NCBI GenBank assembly: GCA_963854835.1
Contig: OY978526.1
Span: forward strand, 74,310,418 to 74,374,417
From: Megamerina dolium
Taxonomy: Eukaryota > Arthropoda > Insecta > Diptera > Megamerinidae
DNA length: 64,000 nucleotides
Direction: 5' to 3'
Within the stretch, counting starts at the first letter, position 1. Each line of letters begins with the position of its first letter. Of the stretch, positions 48,735 through 60,172 are shown piece after piece. Position numbers and translations under genes: made by a program. A model generated the notes under the pieces. That model made no database searches, was not told the origin of the DNA, and saw only the letters and a list, made by a program, of their open reading frames with translations.

Positions 48735-49619
48735 CGTTTTGAGATGTTTTCAGCCGATGGATGTGCCATACATATGTAGTAGTACTCACCCTTGTACATA
48801 CCTACATACTACGTATGTATAGAGCAATACAATGGGAACCTCTTATACAATTGTGTGAATTAGTCAACGGTGCGTATGAGTGATTTAATGCTGCTTCTTT
48901 TTTTTGCCATTACCATTCGGTTGTTATTTTTTTAATTAATTCCCACAGAGCTTTAAGCACTCATTCATTTGTATGTGCTAAATATTGTATGACTGTGCTG
49001 GTTTACAATTGATTCAATTAAATTAATTATTTTTTAAATACATTTTAAATTATCTAATCTCATCATAATCGTCATCGTCATATGTACGAGTACGAGTATG
49101 TTTGCAGCAACTCGTACTCAATATATTCGTTTAAATAATGATTGCTTAATTATGCATCAATGATCAATGAGTTATTGAGTGAAAATATTTAAATGCTTGT
49201 GCATTTGAACAAATTGAGTACTATTGTTAACATTAGATAGTTATTCAAGCTGAAATTCAATTGCAATATAAACTTTTATGTGTGGCTGTGTGCGTAGTAT
49301 CAGAAAGCTATAGAAATATACGAAAAGAGAATAGTTGAAGATGAATCGATGACAATGGCAATCGGGTACAGTGTAGCGATATTGGAAAAATTTTTTGTGT
49401 AACAAAAATTATGAAAGTTATAAATCTGCAAAAATTTGTTAGCATATCGGTTGGTAAATAGAGTATATATAGTAAATACTATATTATCCCTACTGAGGAA
49501 CCATAAAATTAATGTGGTAGATTTTATTTTAAAATACTAAGTTTTTTTTTTATATAATGTGTTTAAAATTGTAATATGAACTATATTGCTTATAGTATAT
49601 GAGAAGCGATAGAAACGAA
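47331..49619. other. AT-rich DNA with microsatellites; no gene seen
   Basis: Contains (ATC)12 at 48697-48732, CA-rich stretches (48240, 48655) and many TATGTATA runs. The frames at 47934-48155 and 48395-48742 run through these and have no motif. Confidence 0.6.
48697..48732. repeat. (ATC)12 microsatellite
   Basis: Twelve uninterrupted ATC units. Confidence 0.95.
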
Positions 49620-49781
49620 TTTGATAAAATTATCACATTTATTATATGGAAGCACTACTAAGGAGTGGATATAGTAGCTAAGTATATATGGGGGAAAAGT
49701 TGTGCAAACATTTTTAATGGAAGTCAGTTACACACTTCAATAGTCTGGGGGTAATTTTACGACAACTATAAGGATATATAA

Positions 49782-50037
49782 GGGTGCCGTAGCTCAGTGG
49801 TTAGTGTGTTCGCCTTCTGATCTGTAGGTCGTGGTTCAATACCCGGCTGATGCATAACAAATTTAATATCAAAAAGATTTTTCTTTTGAACGGTATCCAA
49901 CACTCTGTGACAGAGCTTAGAAAAATTGATGTCGTAAGAGTACAGCTATTCGGAAGCGTCTAAAATAAGTAGGTCCCTTCTAATACTGTCTAAAATTTAA
50001 CACGCACATCAGTAATAGAAGAGAAGCTTATTTTTTT
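49782..50037 (+). mobile_element. tRNA-headed SINE with 11-bp target duplication
   Basis: A 256-bp SINE beginning GGGTGCCGTAGCTCAGTGG, i.e. a tRNA-like head, followed by an unrelated body (TAATATCAAAAAGATTTTTC, TAAAATAAGTAGGTCCCTTC) and a short T-rich end. TATAAGGATAT occurs at 49767-49777 and 50038-50048, flanking the insertion into family A DNA. Compared with the copy at 59701 it lacks about 65 bp after GAACGGTATCC and the 3' tail. SINEs are non-coding and depend on a LINE reverse transcriptase. Confidence 0.85.
49790..49843 (+). promoter_or_regulatory. Pol III internal promoter (A and B boxes) of the SINE head
   Basis: TAGCTCAGTGG at 49790-49800 matches the tRNA A box and GGTTCAATACC at 49833-49843 matches the B box, with tRNA-like spacing. 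The cloverleaf is imperfect, so this is a SINE head and not a tRNA gene. Confidence 0.75.
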
Positions 50038-50720
50038 TATAAGGATATTTGTTGATTTTTTTTTGTATATTGAAGTGCATTTTGTATGGTAGAGCCCTTC
50101 GGAACTTTAAGTGCCACATATTAATTTATAATTCTTTTATAAATATATTTTTTGTTTTTTTTTTTGTATTTTGAAGTGCATTTTGTATGGAAGTCACCAT
50201 AGGGATTGGAGATAGAATGTAAGTATGTACAGAAGAAATATGGAATTTTAAAAATGAATGGTGGTGGGTCATACATATTACCCCTATAAATTTACTCCTA
50301 TAGCACTGGGAGTGAATTTAATGAAAAGCAGATATAGTGGATAAGTATTTTTTGAACAAATACTTTGGAGGAAAAAAAAAAAAATGGGATCGGGCATACA
50401 TTTCAACACTCTAGAGATAATTCTTGAACAGCTATGCATTTTTTTTGTGCCGATTTTCAGGTATTTTTAAGTTCCTTTTGTATGGAAGCAGCCCTAAAAG
50501 TGGGAGATTTTTTAATAGTAAAAATTAGTGTGAGAAATCATATATTTTACCATTTTAAAATTACTCGGGTAGCTGCGGGAGGCGATTTAATGGAAACGAC
50601 TATTTTGTGTGGAAGCTTCTCTAACACATGAAGATATGGGTTAAGTATGTTATGAAAAAATATGAAAAAAATAATTGGAGTCGGTTAAACATTTTTTCCA
50701 TCTAGATTACGAATTTTTCT

Positions 50721-53539
50721 CGCTCTTTTTTTAACCCTCTCACATCTCGACTATTTTTTGGATTACGAATTTTTTTCCGAAACTCATTAAAGACATAATT
50801 ATTACCTAGGAAAGGTGATACACTATTGCATGCCTAGTATACTTAAGTAATTCCCATCTGCTTTTGAGACGATTAAAATAAATAAAAATTTAATTCCTCA
50901 GTTAACGTGGGCATTTATGCATAGATTTTTTCATCCATTTATTATTTTCTTTGTAAAAAAAAGAAATTGAATTTAATAAAAAAATACAAAAATTTATATA
51001 ATCTTATATAAACAGAAAGTTTTGAATATTTTGGCCCATTTCACATAAACCACTGAATCGATTGAAAATATTAGTATTAGGTATCTATATAGTATTAGCG
51101 AGTATTGTTTGTTAGCTTATTAGAATATCTTTATTCTTCTTCTTCTAGCTTCTTTTTCGAAATATGCTCCAAGTAGTGAAAAACCCTGCGAAAATTATTT
51201 TAGTTTTAATAAGAAACTTTGTGGATTTTTTGAATTCTTAGTTTATATTGTAATTTTGGTGGTTCGGATGAAAAATTCAAATAAAATTATTGAAATATAA
51301 TATAGTTAAAATTTTAAATTATTTAAAAATCGTGTCACAGAGCTCAGAAGAACTTCAAAAAAGCACAGAATGATATCTTGAAAACCCATTTGTAGAAAAG
51401 AAATGCGATTTTTGAATTGAAGTAGCCGTTAGGAAAATGTAGAATCACAAAGAAAATCCCATCTTCTGTGTGAGTACCATTCGATCGCGCTTCGCAGTTA
51501 CTCAGTGAACTGGCTCAATGGGAAATAGTAATATTTTGCGTTTCATTTGATATTAGGATAGCTATTAGGATAGTTCAGTAGATGATTCAGGAAGTCATAT
51601 TTCGGTACGATACGAAAGGCCGCCTCAAGCTTTCTTAGACAATTCTAATGCATCCAACATGTAGATCTGCACTCTGCACCGTCGGAATAGCATTTGTTTG
51701 AGTTTGACTGAAATTAATGTGTTTTCAATAAAAAAATTGTCAAAATTCTTTGGCGATTGAATAATTGTTGGATTCAAAAAAATGATAGAATATGAGCATG
51801 CAAAAAATCATAAAACTTTGAATGAAAGAGGACCGATACTTTTCCAACTTATATGCAACTCCAATCAAAATGATTTGGCTTTTGAAATATGAGTACATAA
51901 ATAGGTCCAATCTAGTACTATCCAATTTTACTGCGTATAATGACATTGAAAGAGAAGTTCGGTCAAAGTTTGTCACATCATCTAGTGCCAACTAGTTATT
52001 TTATTGTATATATTTATTGTTTAATTTACTGTTGATCTTAAATTTTCTTTATAATAGGGAGGTGACCGTATCAGTAGACTGATTGCACACCCATTTTTAT
52101 GGAAAAAGTCATTTGTTCTCTTTTTTTTTATCCAAAGATTCCATAGAGTCGCGACACTGTATGGTTTTGGCATTTTAGAGATGCATGAAATAAAATGGAG
52201 AAATGAAAAAAATTGTAGGGAAAAGAACATACACATACAAATATATACATTACATAGATTTGTATTTTACTTCTACCTATTCACTTGCTTTCATCTTGGT
52301 CTTTTTCTGTTGCTACTTCTTGTTATTATCCGTTCCTTTTTTTTTTTTTTGTTACTATTGTTTGGCATCGTTTTTTCGACTATTTGGCGAAATTTATGTA
52401 AACTCCATATTCAATGCGACCAAACAGGTCATAACTTACTTACTAGTGGCAGTTTATGGGTGTGAGTACTTGTTGTACTAAATATATGCATGTATGTAGT
52501 AGAAAAAATGTGATTGTCCGGTTAGAGAGATTTACAATTTAAAATCTTTTGTTCGAATTCAATGTCTTTGCTGAACACAACATACATACCGTACATGCAT
52601 AACATTCGAATGCTTTTACTTATGGTACATCGGTCGGTCCATTTACCCAGTTGGCTAGTTGATGACTATTTTATGTTGTTATGGCAAATTGTTAAAAGAA
52701 TTGTTGCAATTGTCATATGTAGTATGACCTAAATTTTTGGTCATCACCATATTCGAACTAATGGTCTTTAGTAGTATTTTGGGTTAACTAAAAATTAAAA
52801 TTTAAAGCTTAGTACTATATTTAGTTGCTTAAAACTATGTGTTTATATCTGTGTGTCAATTAATATGAACATACGAAAAATAACCAACTTTTAACAATAT
52901 ATTTTGCAACTTTCAAGTCATTCATGATTCATAAATCAGACAAAAGTAAAATAGGAAAATACTAAATACATTCTTACTATACAAACTTACTATATAAGCA
53001 CATACTTTGTCCCATTGGTATATATTACAAGAATATTGACTTTCCAGCATATGACGCTTGTGTGTCAAAGGCCATCCCACTGACTGACATCTTTCTTTTG
53101 GTTGACCGGCGTTGGCGGACTTGTTTGTACATAACTTACTAAACTTAACTACTTAACATTAAGCATTGTTTAGTCACGCACGTTTAAATTCGATTTTTAG
53201 CAGCAAAACGTTTGCGGCAATATACTTTTAATACACATTTAAACTTTTATTTTCCGGCTTCTGTGTGTTGAATGCTTGAAAATATCACAAACAGGTGCTT
53301 ACATTTGTAACATTTGTTTTTTCTCTTTGTTTCTGTGTATATTTTTATTTTTCACAGGAAAACGCGAAGAATAACAGAAAGTATGTTAATAAAAAATACT
53401 AATACTAATATGATAAAATTATGCAAAAGCAAATGTAAAGTAACTAAATAAAGTACGATGCTATATTCGGTAATTTCCGAATATAATATACGTTTCTGAG
53501 AGCTTCAAAAACTTTGAAATCTCTAACAAAGCTTTATTT
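50721..53539. other. AT-rich DNA without recognisable gene
   Basis: No gene seen. Poly-T tracts at 52338 and pyrimidine-rich DNA around 52260-52380 produce leucine/phenylalanine-rich frames with no motif. Confidence 0.6.
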
Positions 53540-54480
53540 TCAATTTTCAATTTTCGTAGAGGAGCCCCCTTAACGAGTGAAATTCTGAGGTAAGTATATT
53601 TTTGGTTGGGACTGAAGAAGCAATGAGACTTGTGCGAGTCCTGGGCTGCTATGGGGATATTTGGTGGTTTTATGTTTATTTTGTAGAGGGCAGGCTACTT
53701 TTGGAGCGAAAATGGGGTCTAGCTATGTTTGGAGGAAATGTTGGGGCGGAAAAATTAATGGGGGTCGGTTTTATATTTGAATGCTCTAGGATCGATTCCT
53801 GAGTCGCCATGGAGTACTTGCCGTATTTGAGTTGTTTTGAATTCATTAGAGCTTATTAAGAAGGAAGATCAAGGGTTAGTTTTTTCGAAAAATATTACAG
53901 ATAACAATTTAATGATGTCCGATTCTATATTTCAAGACTTTAGAACCGATTACTGGACAAATAAGAGGCTATTTACCGATTTTTATGTGTTTTGGATTTA
54001 ATTTTGTATGGTAGTCTCCTTAAAGAGGGTTTTCAGGGTGTGAGGATGATAAAGGAGATATTGGGAATGAAAAATTATTGTAGATCCCTTTTACATTTAA
54101 CCAATCTAGCTACAATTCCTGGGAAGCTATGGTGTCATTTATCGGGTTTCTTGAGATTTTTTTGACGATTTTGTTGGGTAGTCCCCTAAAAGCTGAAGAT
54201 AGAGGATAAGTGTGTTTGGCAGATATGTTGCGGAAGAAAAATTAATAGTGGTTGCTCATATATATTTTATTTAACAGCAATATATTTGATCTTTGGAAAA
54301 CTAAGGGCCTATTTGTAGAGTTTCTGCTATTTTGGCGTTCATTTGTATGGTAGCCTCCTTAACGAGTACAGATATGGAGTAAATATATTTAGAAGTTTTG
54401 TTAAGAAAAATTTAATGTAGGTTGGTCCTATATTTTAAAGCTCTAGATTACACATTGAAGCTTTTTTGAGGTTTGGGGCG
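53540..54480 (+). repeat. Family A degenerate tandem array, about 170-bp period, forward
   Basis: This is the clearest array of the family. GTAGTCTCCTTAAAGAGG (54012), GTAGTCCCCTAAAAGCTG (54178) and GTAGCCTCCTTAACGAGT (54351) are spaced 166 and 173 bp. Each is followed by a GATA...GTAAGTAT segment, AAAAATTAATgGTGGTTGG-like DNA and a GATTCCTGGGcaGCTATGG-like phrase. No coding potential is supported. Confidence 0.7.
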
Positions 54481-54580
54481 AATTAAGTCAGATTCAAGTT
54501 CAGTGATCTAAAATATTTAAAGAAATAAAACTGTCGCTAAAAGAGATGGTTTTTCTTGCGTTTGAAAGTAATTTACCCAA

Positions 54581-54727
54581 GGCACAGTCAAAGTAAAATT
54601 TGAAATTGAAGAGGGAGCAGTAGGTCCAGCACTGAAGTCACATGTGGACACCATATGCAACCCAGTGTCTGATGATAGCGATAGTGATGTCGCAAACGCC
54701 AAACCATCACCCTCGAAAAGAGCTTGA
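54581..54727 (+). pseudogene. Unidentified protein-like C-terminal stretch with AATAAA downstream
   Basis: The plus strand reads GTVKVKFEIEEGAVGPALKS, then HVDTICNPVSDDSDSDVANA and KPSPSKRA before TGA (54725-54727), 48 codons. The composition is balanced, ending in an acidic/serine tail and a basic end, unlike nearby low-complexity frames. It follows ACCCAAG (AG at 54580-54581), which could be a weak 3' splice site. AATAAA occurs at 54821-54826, 94 bases after the stop. I do not recognise the family. It could be a terminal exon of a host gene, the end of a transposon gene, or chance. A longer open frame exists on the opposite strand (54517-54780) and is hydrophobic and motif-free. Confidence 0.35.
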
Positions 54728-55309
54728 GATATATGTATGAACAAATTATAAAAAAATGCATAAAAAATTGCATATTTCAAGGGGATAAATGTGTTTTTTA
54801 ATTTTTTGTGGGCTTTTTTTAATAAAGATTTTGTCTGAGATTCTGGAACATTTTAACCCCCTAGCGACCTCCCAAAATGCAATTTTATTCAGATTCTCTA
54901 AAAAAATGGGTCAAGACGACCCTTTTGTGACTGAGCTAATGAGTTAAAATATTCTACAAAATTATTCCTCGTGAAATTTTGCTATATGTGTCCAAAAAAC
55001 ATATTTCGCTCCGATATGAGTTTTAATAATTTTTTTCGACTTATTTAAGCCATTAAAAAAAAAAAAGAATTGGATCGAGTATGCAAAAAGTTTTGGAGGT
55101 TTTACTATATGGATTTAGGTCTTCCTGAGTTGGAATAACCCTGAAATTATGTCACAGTGCAAATTATTTATAATAGTACGTGTATGAACTAGCTTTTAAT
55201 AAAAATGAATATGCACACGAACAGCTAAATATGTATACAGCTAGAGATCTGAGAGCTCATATAAATTTACATATTTACTTTAACAAATTAATGAAAAAAT
55301 TCAATAATA
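54728..55309. other. AT-rich DNA; no gene seen
   Basis: Contains AATAAA at 54821 and the short hairpin GGGTCAAGACGACCC at 54908-54922. Nothing else supported. Confidence 0.5.
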
Positions 55310-55560
55310 AGCATAATGGAATGAAACCACACCTGCCTTCCATACAAAAGTATCTTTTTAAAAATATATTTTCATATGTAAGCATAAAGCTATCGAGCTG
55401 AAATTTATTATAAAATATAATTTTAGCTTAATCGAATGAAATGGAAACCACACTTGTGCTCCATATAAAAATACAATTTCGAATATATGAATTTTAGATT
55501 TTGTGTGGCTAAACCTAAAGTTATTGAGCTAAAGCTTATTATATAAAATTTTTTTTATTA
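55310..55560 (+). repeat. Family B units, forward
   Basis: AAACCACACCTGCCTTCCATAC (about 55324), AGCATAAAGCTATCGAGCTGA (55381), AAACCACACTTGTGCTCCATA (about 55447) and CTAAAGTTATTGAGCTAAAGC (55517). Two diverged units. Confidence 0.55.
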
Positions 55561-57000
55561 ATCGAGTGATGAGTTCAAAAATGAACGCAATGAATTCATC
55601 ATATTTCCTTAACAAAATATATCTCCGCATTTTAGGTAATAAATAAATATAATCCTTATATAAAATTTTTACTAAAAAGATTTCAATTAATTTTAATCGA
55701 CAAATATTCATGAAAGATTCCATTATATATAAATTAATCTTACATCAATCTTAATATTTTCCGAAAATAGTACTCCGTTCAAAATTCGAAGTAATTTTGT
55801 TAATCGGACTGTATTTAGTCCCCATACAAAATATGGTAAGTCCACAAATTTTGCATTGAAGATACTATTATTTCTTAAATACAGCATTCATTTGTAAATA
55901 CAACCGAATTTAATATCATTCTGTTTATGTATGAAAGTAGTCTTCATATAAAATTTTCAGAATACCTAGTACCTTGTGACTCACGAGTCATAAGATAACG
56001 ATACGCGTGTATATCTTATACTGTCGCTGTGCGCCGGTTGCCGGTGTTTGTACTTGTTGTTATTGTATTAAAATTTCCAACTAAAGCAAATGTTATTTGC
56101 AAAGTCATAAATATGCGAATAAGTACCTACAGACAAACATGTGAAGTTAAACAAGTTAGCCAGTTAGTTACCTTTCACGCACACAGCGGCACGCATATGA
56201 AAGGTGTCTGAGTGGATGTGTTTGTGTGTGTGAGTTGTGTGTCAGTACGTATTGTAGATAACATTTGGGACTTCACAACATCCAGTCATGTTTCTCGCTT
56301 GCTTGCCTACATGCAACACATAATGTGTCCCTTTTGTGTGTGTATGTGTGTGTGTGTAAAACCCTGTACCCAAATGATGTGAGGAAAATTTTAAGGCTCG
56401 CTGTTTGTCTGTCTCTTTGTCTGCCTGTATGTTTCTTTTTTCTTTTTTACATATCCACTATGAACATGTCTGTTAATGTACGTGTGCCGAAGTATTTTTG
56501 TACCACGAATTATTTCTTCTATAAGTTTTTGAGAAAAAGTTTATTTTAGTTAATATGAGAGAGTGCTCCAACCTTTGGAGTTTACTTTATGTACTAACTA
56601 CGAGTATATATGTAAGTATGTGTGTGTGTGTAATAATTTTTATAAAATGATTTGTTGAAATCTTCTTTATTCAAGCGTTACATAACAACAAAGATTCAAC
56701 ATAACTAAATAAGAAGGCTCTTTTGAAATTCATTTCGTTATTATTGCATTAAACTTCCTTTTTATGCTTGTCGTTTTTAGATATTTAAACACATTTATTT
56801 GAAATATCTGTTATGACAACATAATAAAATATATTGGAGTGTGGATAAAAATGTACAAACATTTATTATATACATATACATACTAACATATATTTTCATG
56901 TGTATAAAAATGTTCCATATATTTTCTATTGCACAAGAAATATGGAAAATAAATAACAAAACGAAAATAGCAAACTAGAAAACAAAGACATTGAAATTTC

Positions 57001-57053
<53 letters not shown>

Positions 57054-57559
57054 CTTGTTTGTTGCTATATAAATATTAAAATGTTTCATATCAACTTTTA
57101 TACCCATTTAACTTATAATCTGAATATTAAATGAAAGGCAGAAAAAAAATGAATAAAATAAAATTCTTTTGCGGCTTTCTACACTTCAAAGGCAACATTA
57201 ATATTAAAATTTTATACCAAGTATCAAATATGTAAAAGGACAGTGTCCTTTGCAGACAAATTTCTTTATGTCTACTTCAGTTTTCAGCTTAGGTGATGTT
57301 CTTGCTTTATTAGAGGTTGCATTTGAGCTAGTAATCTACTTATAAATATAATCAAATCAATAAAAAATAACAACACAAAAGTTCAAAGGAAATGATAATA
57401 TTTACTAAATCAGGGTCTCCATATTTTTAGATCCCTTGAGATATATTTCAGTTTGAAGAATTGTTTTGTGCAAAATATATCTAAGACTGAGATGTCTTAA
57501 GATTCATTACCCTCTAACTCTTCTTAATATATATAATTGGCTCTTATATGCTGTGAAAA
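55561..57559. other. AT-rich DNA with microsatellites; no gene seen
   Basis: GT-rich runs at 56216-56245, 56335-56358 and 56619-56631 and a long TTA run at 57004-57053. No supported gene. Confidence 0.6.
57004..57053. repeat. (TTA)n microsatellite, about 50 bp
   Basis: About 16 uninterrupted TTA units. Confidence 0.95.
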
Positions 57560-57736
57560 ATCTTTTGACAGAGCTTCTCCTCCAGTTGCGTGCGTTCAAA
57601 TGTGGGCGCCGTGTGAAATGATATATAAATTTTCAGTTGTTTATAACCACTTGAAGGAAGCTCCGAAGATATATAAAATTATATCAACATCACTCAAATA
57701 GTCGAGGCACACTCACTGTGTATATTAGCCCCCATA
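57560..57736. repeat. Family C fragment
   Basis: AACCACTTGAAGGAAGCTCC GAAGATATA (57646-57674) matches the phrase CCACTTGAAGGAATCTCCGG at 63928-63947. It is part of the dispersed repeat here called C and lies directly before the reversed SINE. Confidence 0.4.
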
Positions 57737-58004
57737 GCTTAGGTTAGGTTATGTGGCTGCCCTCTCTCTGAGGAGATACACTTAGGCCAGAAAGGCCCAT
57801 TGTGATACCACCGAGCTACTTTTCCAATACTGTTGTGCGTGTTAAATTCGGACAGCATTAGAAGCAGCAAAATTGTTAATTCTTGCCGGCAGGTGGGTAC
57901 CATTCTATATCTTTTCAATATTAAATTTTGTTATGCTTCAGTCGGGGAGTGAACCCACGATCTACAGATCAGAAGGCCAACGCATTAACCACTGAGCCAC
58001 CCAC
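57737..58004 (-). mobile_element. tRNA-headed SINE, reversed
   Basis: Read in reverse it begins near 58004 with GGGTGGCTCAGTGGTTAATG (A box) and GATCGTGGGTTCACTCCCCG (B box). It passes through the body GTACCCACCTGCCGGCAAGA and TCCGAATTTAACACGCACAA, then a tail CAATGGGCCTTTCTGGCCTA, ending AACCTAACCTAAG. This tail differs from the 62820-62869 tail, marking a distinct subfamily shared with the copy at 43159. A clear target duplication is not visible. Confidence 0.75.
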
Positions 58005-58600
58005 ATACAAAGTGCCTGAATTTAAATGGAAATCGCTGTAAATAATTTGTCATGACATCAGGAAGCCACACCCACTATTTAACGTACCTCACATAAAAGA
58101 TGTTGGAAATTAAAAAGAAAATTTTAAACCGCCATAACAGGCGACGTGTTGGGCCTAGGGCAATCATATCTAAAGTTTGGTGTGGTATTAAAAGGATAAC
58201 TATACTCATAAGAAATTGACGATCTACGCCCATTGCTTAACGTAGCTCCAATACAAAAACGTGATATATTTAAAATTTTAGACCGTAATAACTTACATGG
58301 TCTTTCACCTAGAACAACCATATTTGACATGTAAGTTAATTTTGAAGGTTGAAATAACATTCAGAGAAATAGAAAAGCCACGTCCACTATTTTTGTTTCT
58401 TTTAAATTTAAACTGCTGTAACTTCGGCAAACTTCTGCCTGAACACTCAGATTAATACTATAGTCGGAAATATTTGATATTTGGTCTAGTATGAAATGGT
58501 ACGATGGGAAATGGAAATTCAATAGATTTTCTGCTTATAGACTTTTTATTTTTCATCGAGGTATGCGTCCATACTATAGATACACTTTATCCCTCTGCTG
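58005..58600. repeat. Family C degenerate array, about 155-bp period
   Basis: Landmarks GAAGCCACACCCACTATTTAA (58060), GATCTACGCCCATTGCTTAAC (58220) and AAAGCCACGTCCACTATTTTT (58373) are spaced about 155-160 bp. Between them are ACCGCCATAAC/ACCGTAATAAC and AGGGCAATCATAT/AGAACAACCATAT. Period and style resemble families A and B. Confidence 0.55.
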
Positions 58601-58604
58601 TAGA

Positions 58605-59468
58605 AGCCTGGTTCCGAAAGTAATGGTAGTCGGTGGGTACAAAGTCGGGTGCATATGGTGGGTGACGGAGAGTTTCCAAATCCAACTCCTATAGCTTTGT
58701 CACAGTCATTCGTGCAGTGTGTGGTCCCGCGTTATCGTGCAAGAGGATTGAGGTTGATCGGTTGACCAATCTCGGCTGTTTAATCGCAAGACTCTGCATT
58801 ATTTCGTCCAGGTGCATACAGTAGCCACTCACCGGGATCGATTCGCCCGGTTTTATGAAGCTGTGGTGTATTCCACCGCTTTCAGACCACCAAATAGTTA
58901 CCATCAGCTTCTTCTGGTGGATGTTTCGTTTCGGGCAGTGCTTGGGTACTTCATCTCAATCCAACCACTATGATGAACGCTTGAGATTGTCGTTTAGGAT
59001 CCATTTCTCATCACACGTAACAATTTGACAAAAATGGTTCGCTTTTATTTCGAGCAAGGAGTGAAAAGCAAGCTTCGAGGTGATAGCGGTTTTGGTCATC
59101 GTTCATTTCGTGTGTTACCCATTTGGCCAGCTTTTTCAACTTGCCGATTTGTGTCACATAGATTAGTATTGTTTGATTGAACACCTCAAACATCAATGAT
59201 AAAACGTGTGCATTTTGGGCCAGATTCGATTCGATTGTGGCTTGCAGCACGTCGTTATCCACCTTCGTCTGAGGTCGTCTCGGTTCAATGGTTAGATCGA
59301 AGTCAACAAAACGAAACTTCACTAACCAATGGGATACTGTCTGCTCTGAAGTGACGCCAAACACAGTGTTACTAATAGTTGTGCTCGCCGCTTTGGTTCC
59401 TCGTATTTTATCAAATCACGAAGCTTTGACTTTTCATATGTCGAACGGTTTTTAACATCGGACAACAT
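58605..59468 (-). pseudogene. Mariner transposase, frameshifted and C-terminally truncated
   Basis: Reverse-strand reading starts MLSDVKNRSTYEKSKLRDL near 59468. After a frameshift it continues LVKFRFVDFDLTIEPRRPQT, QIGKLKKLAKWVTHEMND and EACFSLLARNKSEPFLSN. After another one-base shift come CDEKWILNDN (first Asp), then VTIWWSESGGIHHSFIKPGE, ILLHDNAGPHTARMTVTKL (second Asp) and, past one stop, PYAPDFVPTDYHYF (third Asp). I count 34 residues between the last two. The last ~80 residues of a normal 345-residue mariner transposase are absent. All three catalytic Asp residues survive but the frame does not. Confidence 0.88.
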
Positions 59469-59521
59469 TCAATACTTAAAATTATTGTTTGAAAAAAGGA
59501 CCAAAAAATGGCTCACCCTAT
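58605..59521 (-). mobile_element. Mariner (D34D) element, 3'-truncated
   Basis: The 5' end of the element is at the right: reversed, it begins TAGGGTGAGCCATTTTTTGG at 59521, a typical mariner-type terminal repeat. The transposase relic follows leftwards and the match stops near 58605, after the third catalytic Asp, so the other terminal repeat is missing. It abuts family C repeat DNA. Confidence 0.8.
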
Positions 59522-59687
59522 ATTATCAATATTACACTTCAATAAAATTTAAAATATGTAACTATTATTTGTATGTGTACATATTCTTTTCATAATATTT
59601 ACTTTCCACTGTATTACACTTGTTTAATATAGCACTTATGCTATTGTAGCACTATTTAAAAGAGCAATACCAAATATGAACAAATGT

Positions 59688-59700
59688 ATTTTAAATGCTA
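59688..59700. repeat. Left 13-bp target duplication of the nested SINE
   Basis: ATTTTAAATGCTA, repeated exactly at 62870-62882. Confidence 0.92.
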
Positions 59701-59711
59701 AGTGGGTGCCG

Positions 59712-59765
59712 TAGCTCAGTGGTTAGTGTGTTCGCCTTCTGATCTGTAGGTCGTGGTTCAATCCC
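59712..59765 (+). promoter_or_regulatory. Pol III internal promoter of the nested SINE
   Basis: TAGCTCAGTGG (59712-59722) is the A box and GGTTCAATCCC (59755-59765) the B box. The B box is closer to the tRNA consensus than in the copy at 49782. Confidence 0.8.
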
Positions 59766-59818
59766 CGGCTGATGCATAACAAATTTAATATCGATAAGAT
59801 TTTTCTTTCGAACGGTAC

Positions 59819-59834
59819 CAGTGTTGCCATATTT
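59819..59834 (+). repeat. Left TIR of the hAT element
   Basis: CAGTGTTGCCATATTT; pairs with 62596-62611 with two mismatches. Confidence 0.9.
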
Positions 59835-60172
59835 ACAGTTTTAACTGTAAATTACAGTTTTTTAGACAAGCTCACAGTTTTTTAAAAATACGTCGTAGTA
59901 CAAATTACAGTTTTTTATTTCAAATTTAAAAAGAGAAATAAAAAACATTTATATTTTTTTAATTTTAATAAAAGTATATTATATATTTGTCTACAGGGAA
60001 CAGAACTGTAGATAAATAAATAAATGAAATCTCACGGGGACCCTGTGATTAAATTGCAACCATGCTTCGATACGACAATTTGTTTGTCATTTGTGTATTG
60101 CTATTGTTTTCTGAGTGAAGAAGAAGAAGTTTTCTGTACGTTGGTGGCTGTTTGATCTTTTCTCCGTTAAAA

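Larger units (their letters stand above)
49620..50720 (+). repeat. Family A degenerate array, forward, interrupted by a SINE
   Basis: Repeated landmarks: GGATATAGTAGCTAAGTATA, GTGGTGGGTCATACATATTA, TTGAAGTGCATTTTGTATGG (twice), GCAGATATAGTGGATAAGTA, CAACACTCTAGAGATAATTC and GAAGATATGGGTTAAGTATG. About five units of ~170 bp. The SINE at 49782-50037 sits inside. Confidence 0.65.

Noticed and set aside
49782..49860. A functional tRNA gene
   Set aside because: A and B boxes are present, but the anticodon and acceptor stems are imperfect and the sequence continues into a SINE body with target duplication; the same holds at 59704.
51336..51360. GTGTCACAGAGCTCAGAAG as another SINE copy
   Set aside because: Similarity to the SINE body is limited to about 15 bp and does not continue.
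52181..52481. Two overlapping hydrophobic open frames as membrane proteins
   Set aside because: They arise from a pyrimidine-rich, T-run stretch; no start context or homology signal.
54853..54862. TTAACCCCCT as a piggyBac-type end
   Set aside because: No inverted GGGTTAA partner in the correct orientation downstream.
57737..57750. TTAGGTTAGG as an insect-type telomeric repeat
   Set aside because: Only two units, and it is the 3' tail of a SINE copy; flies also lack TTAGG telomeres.
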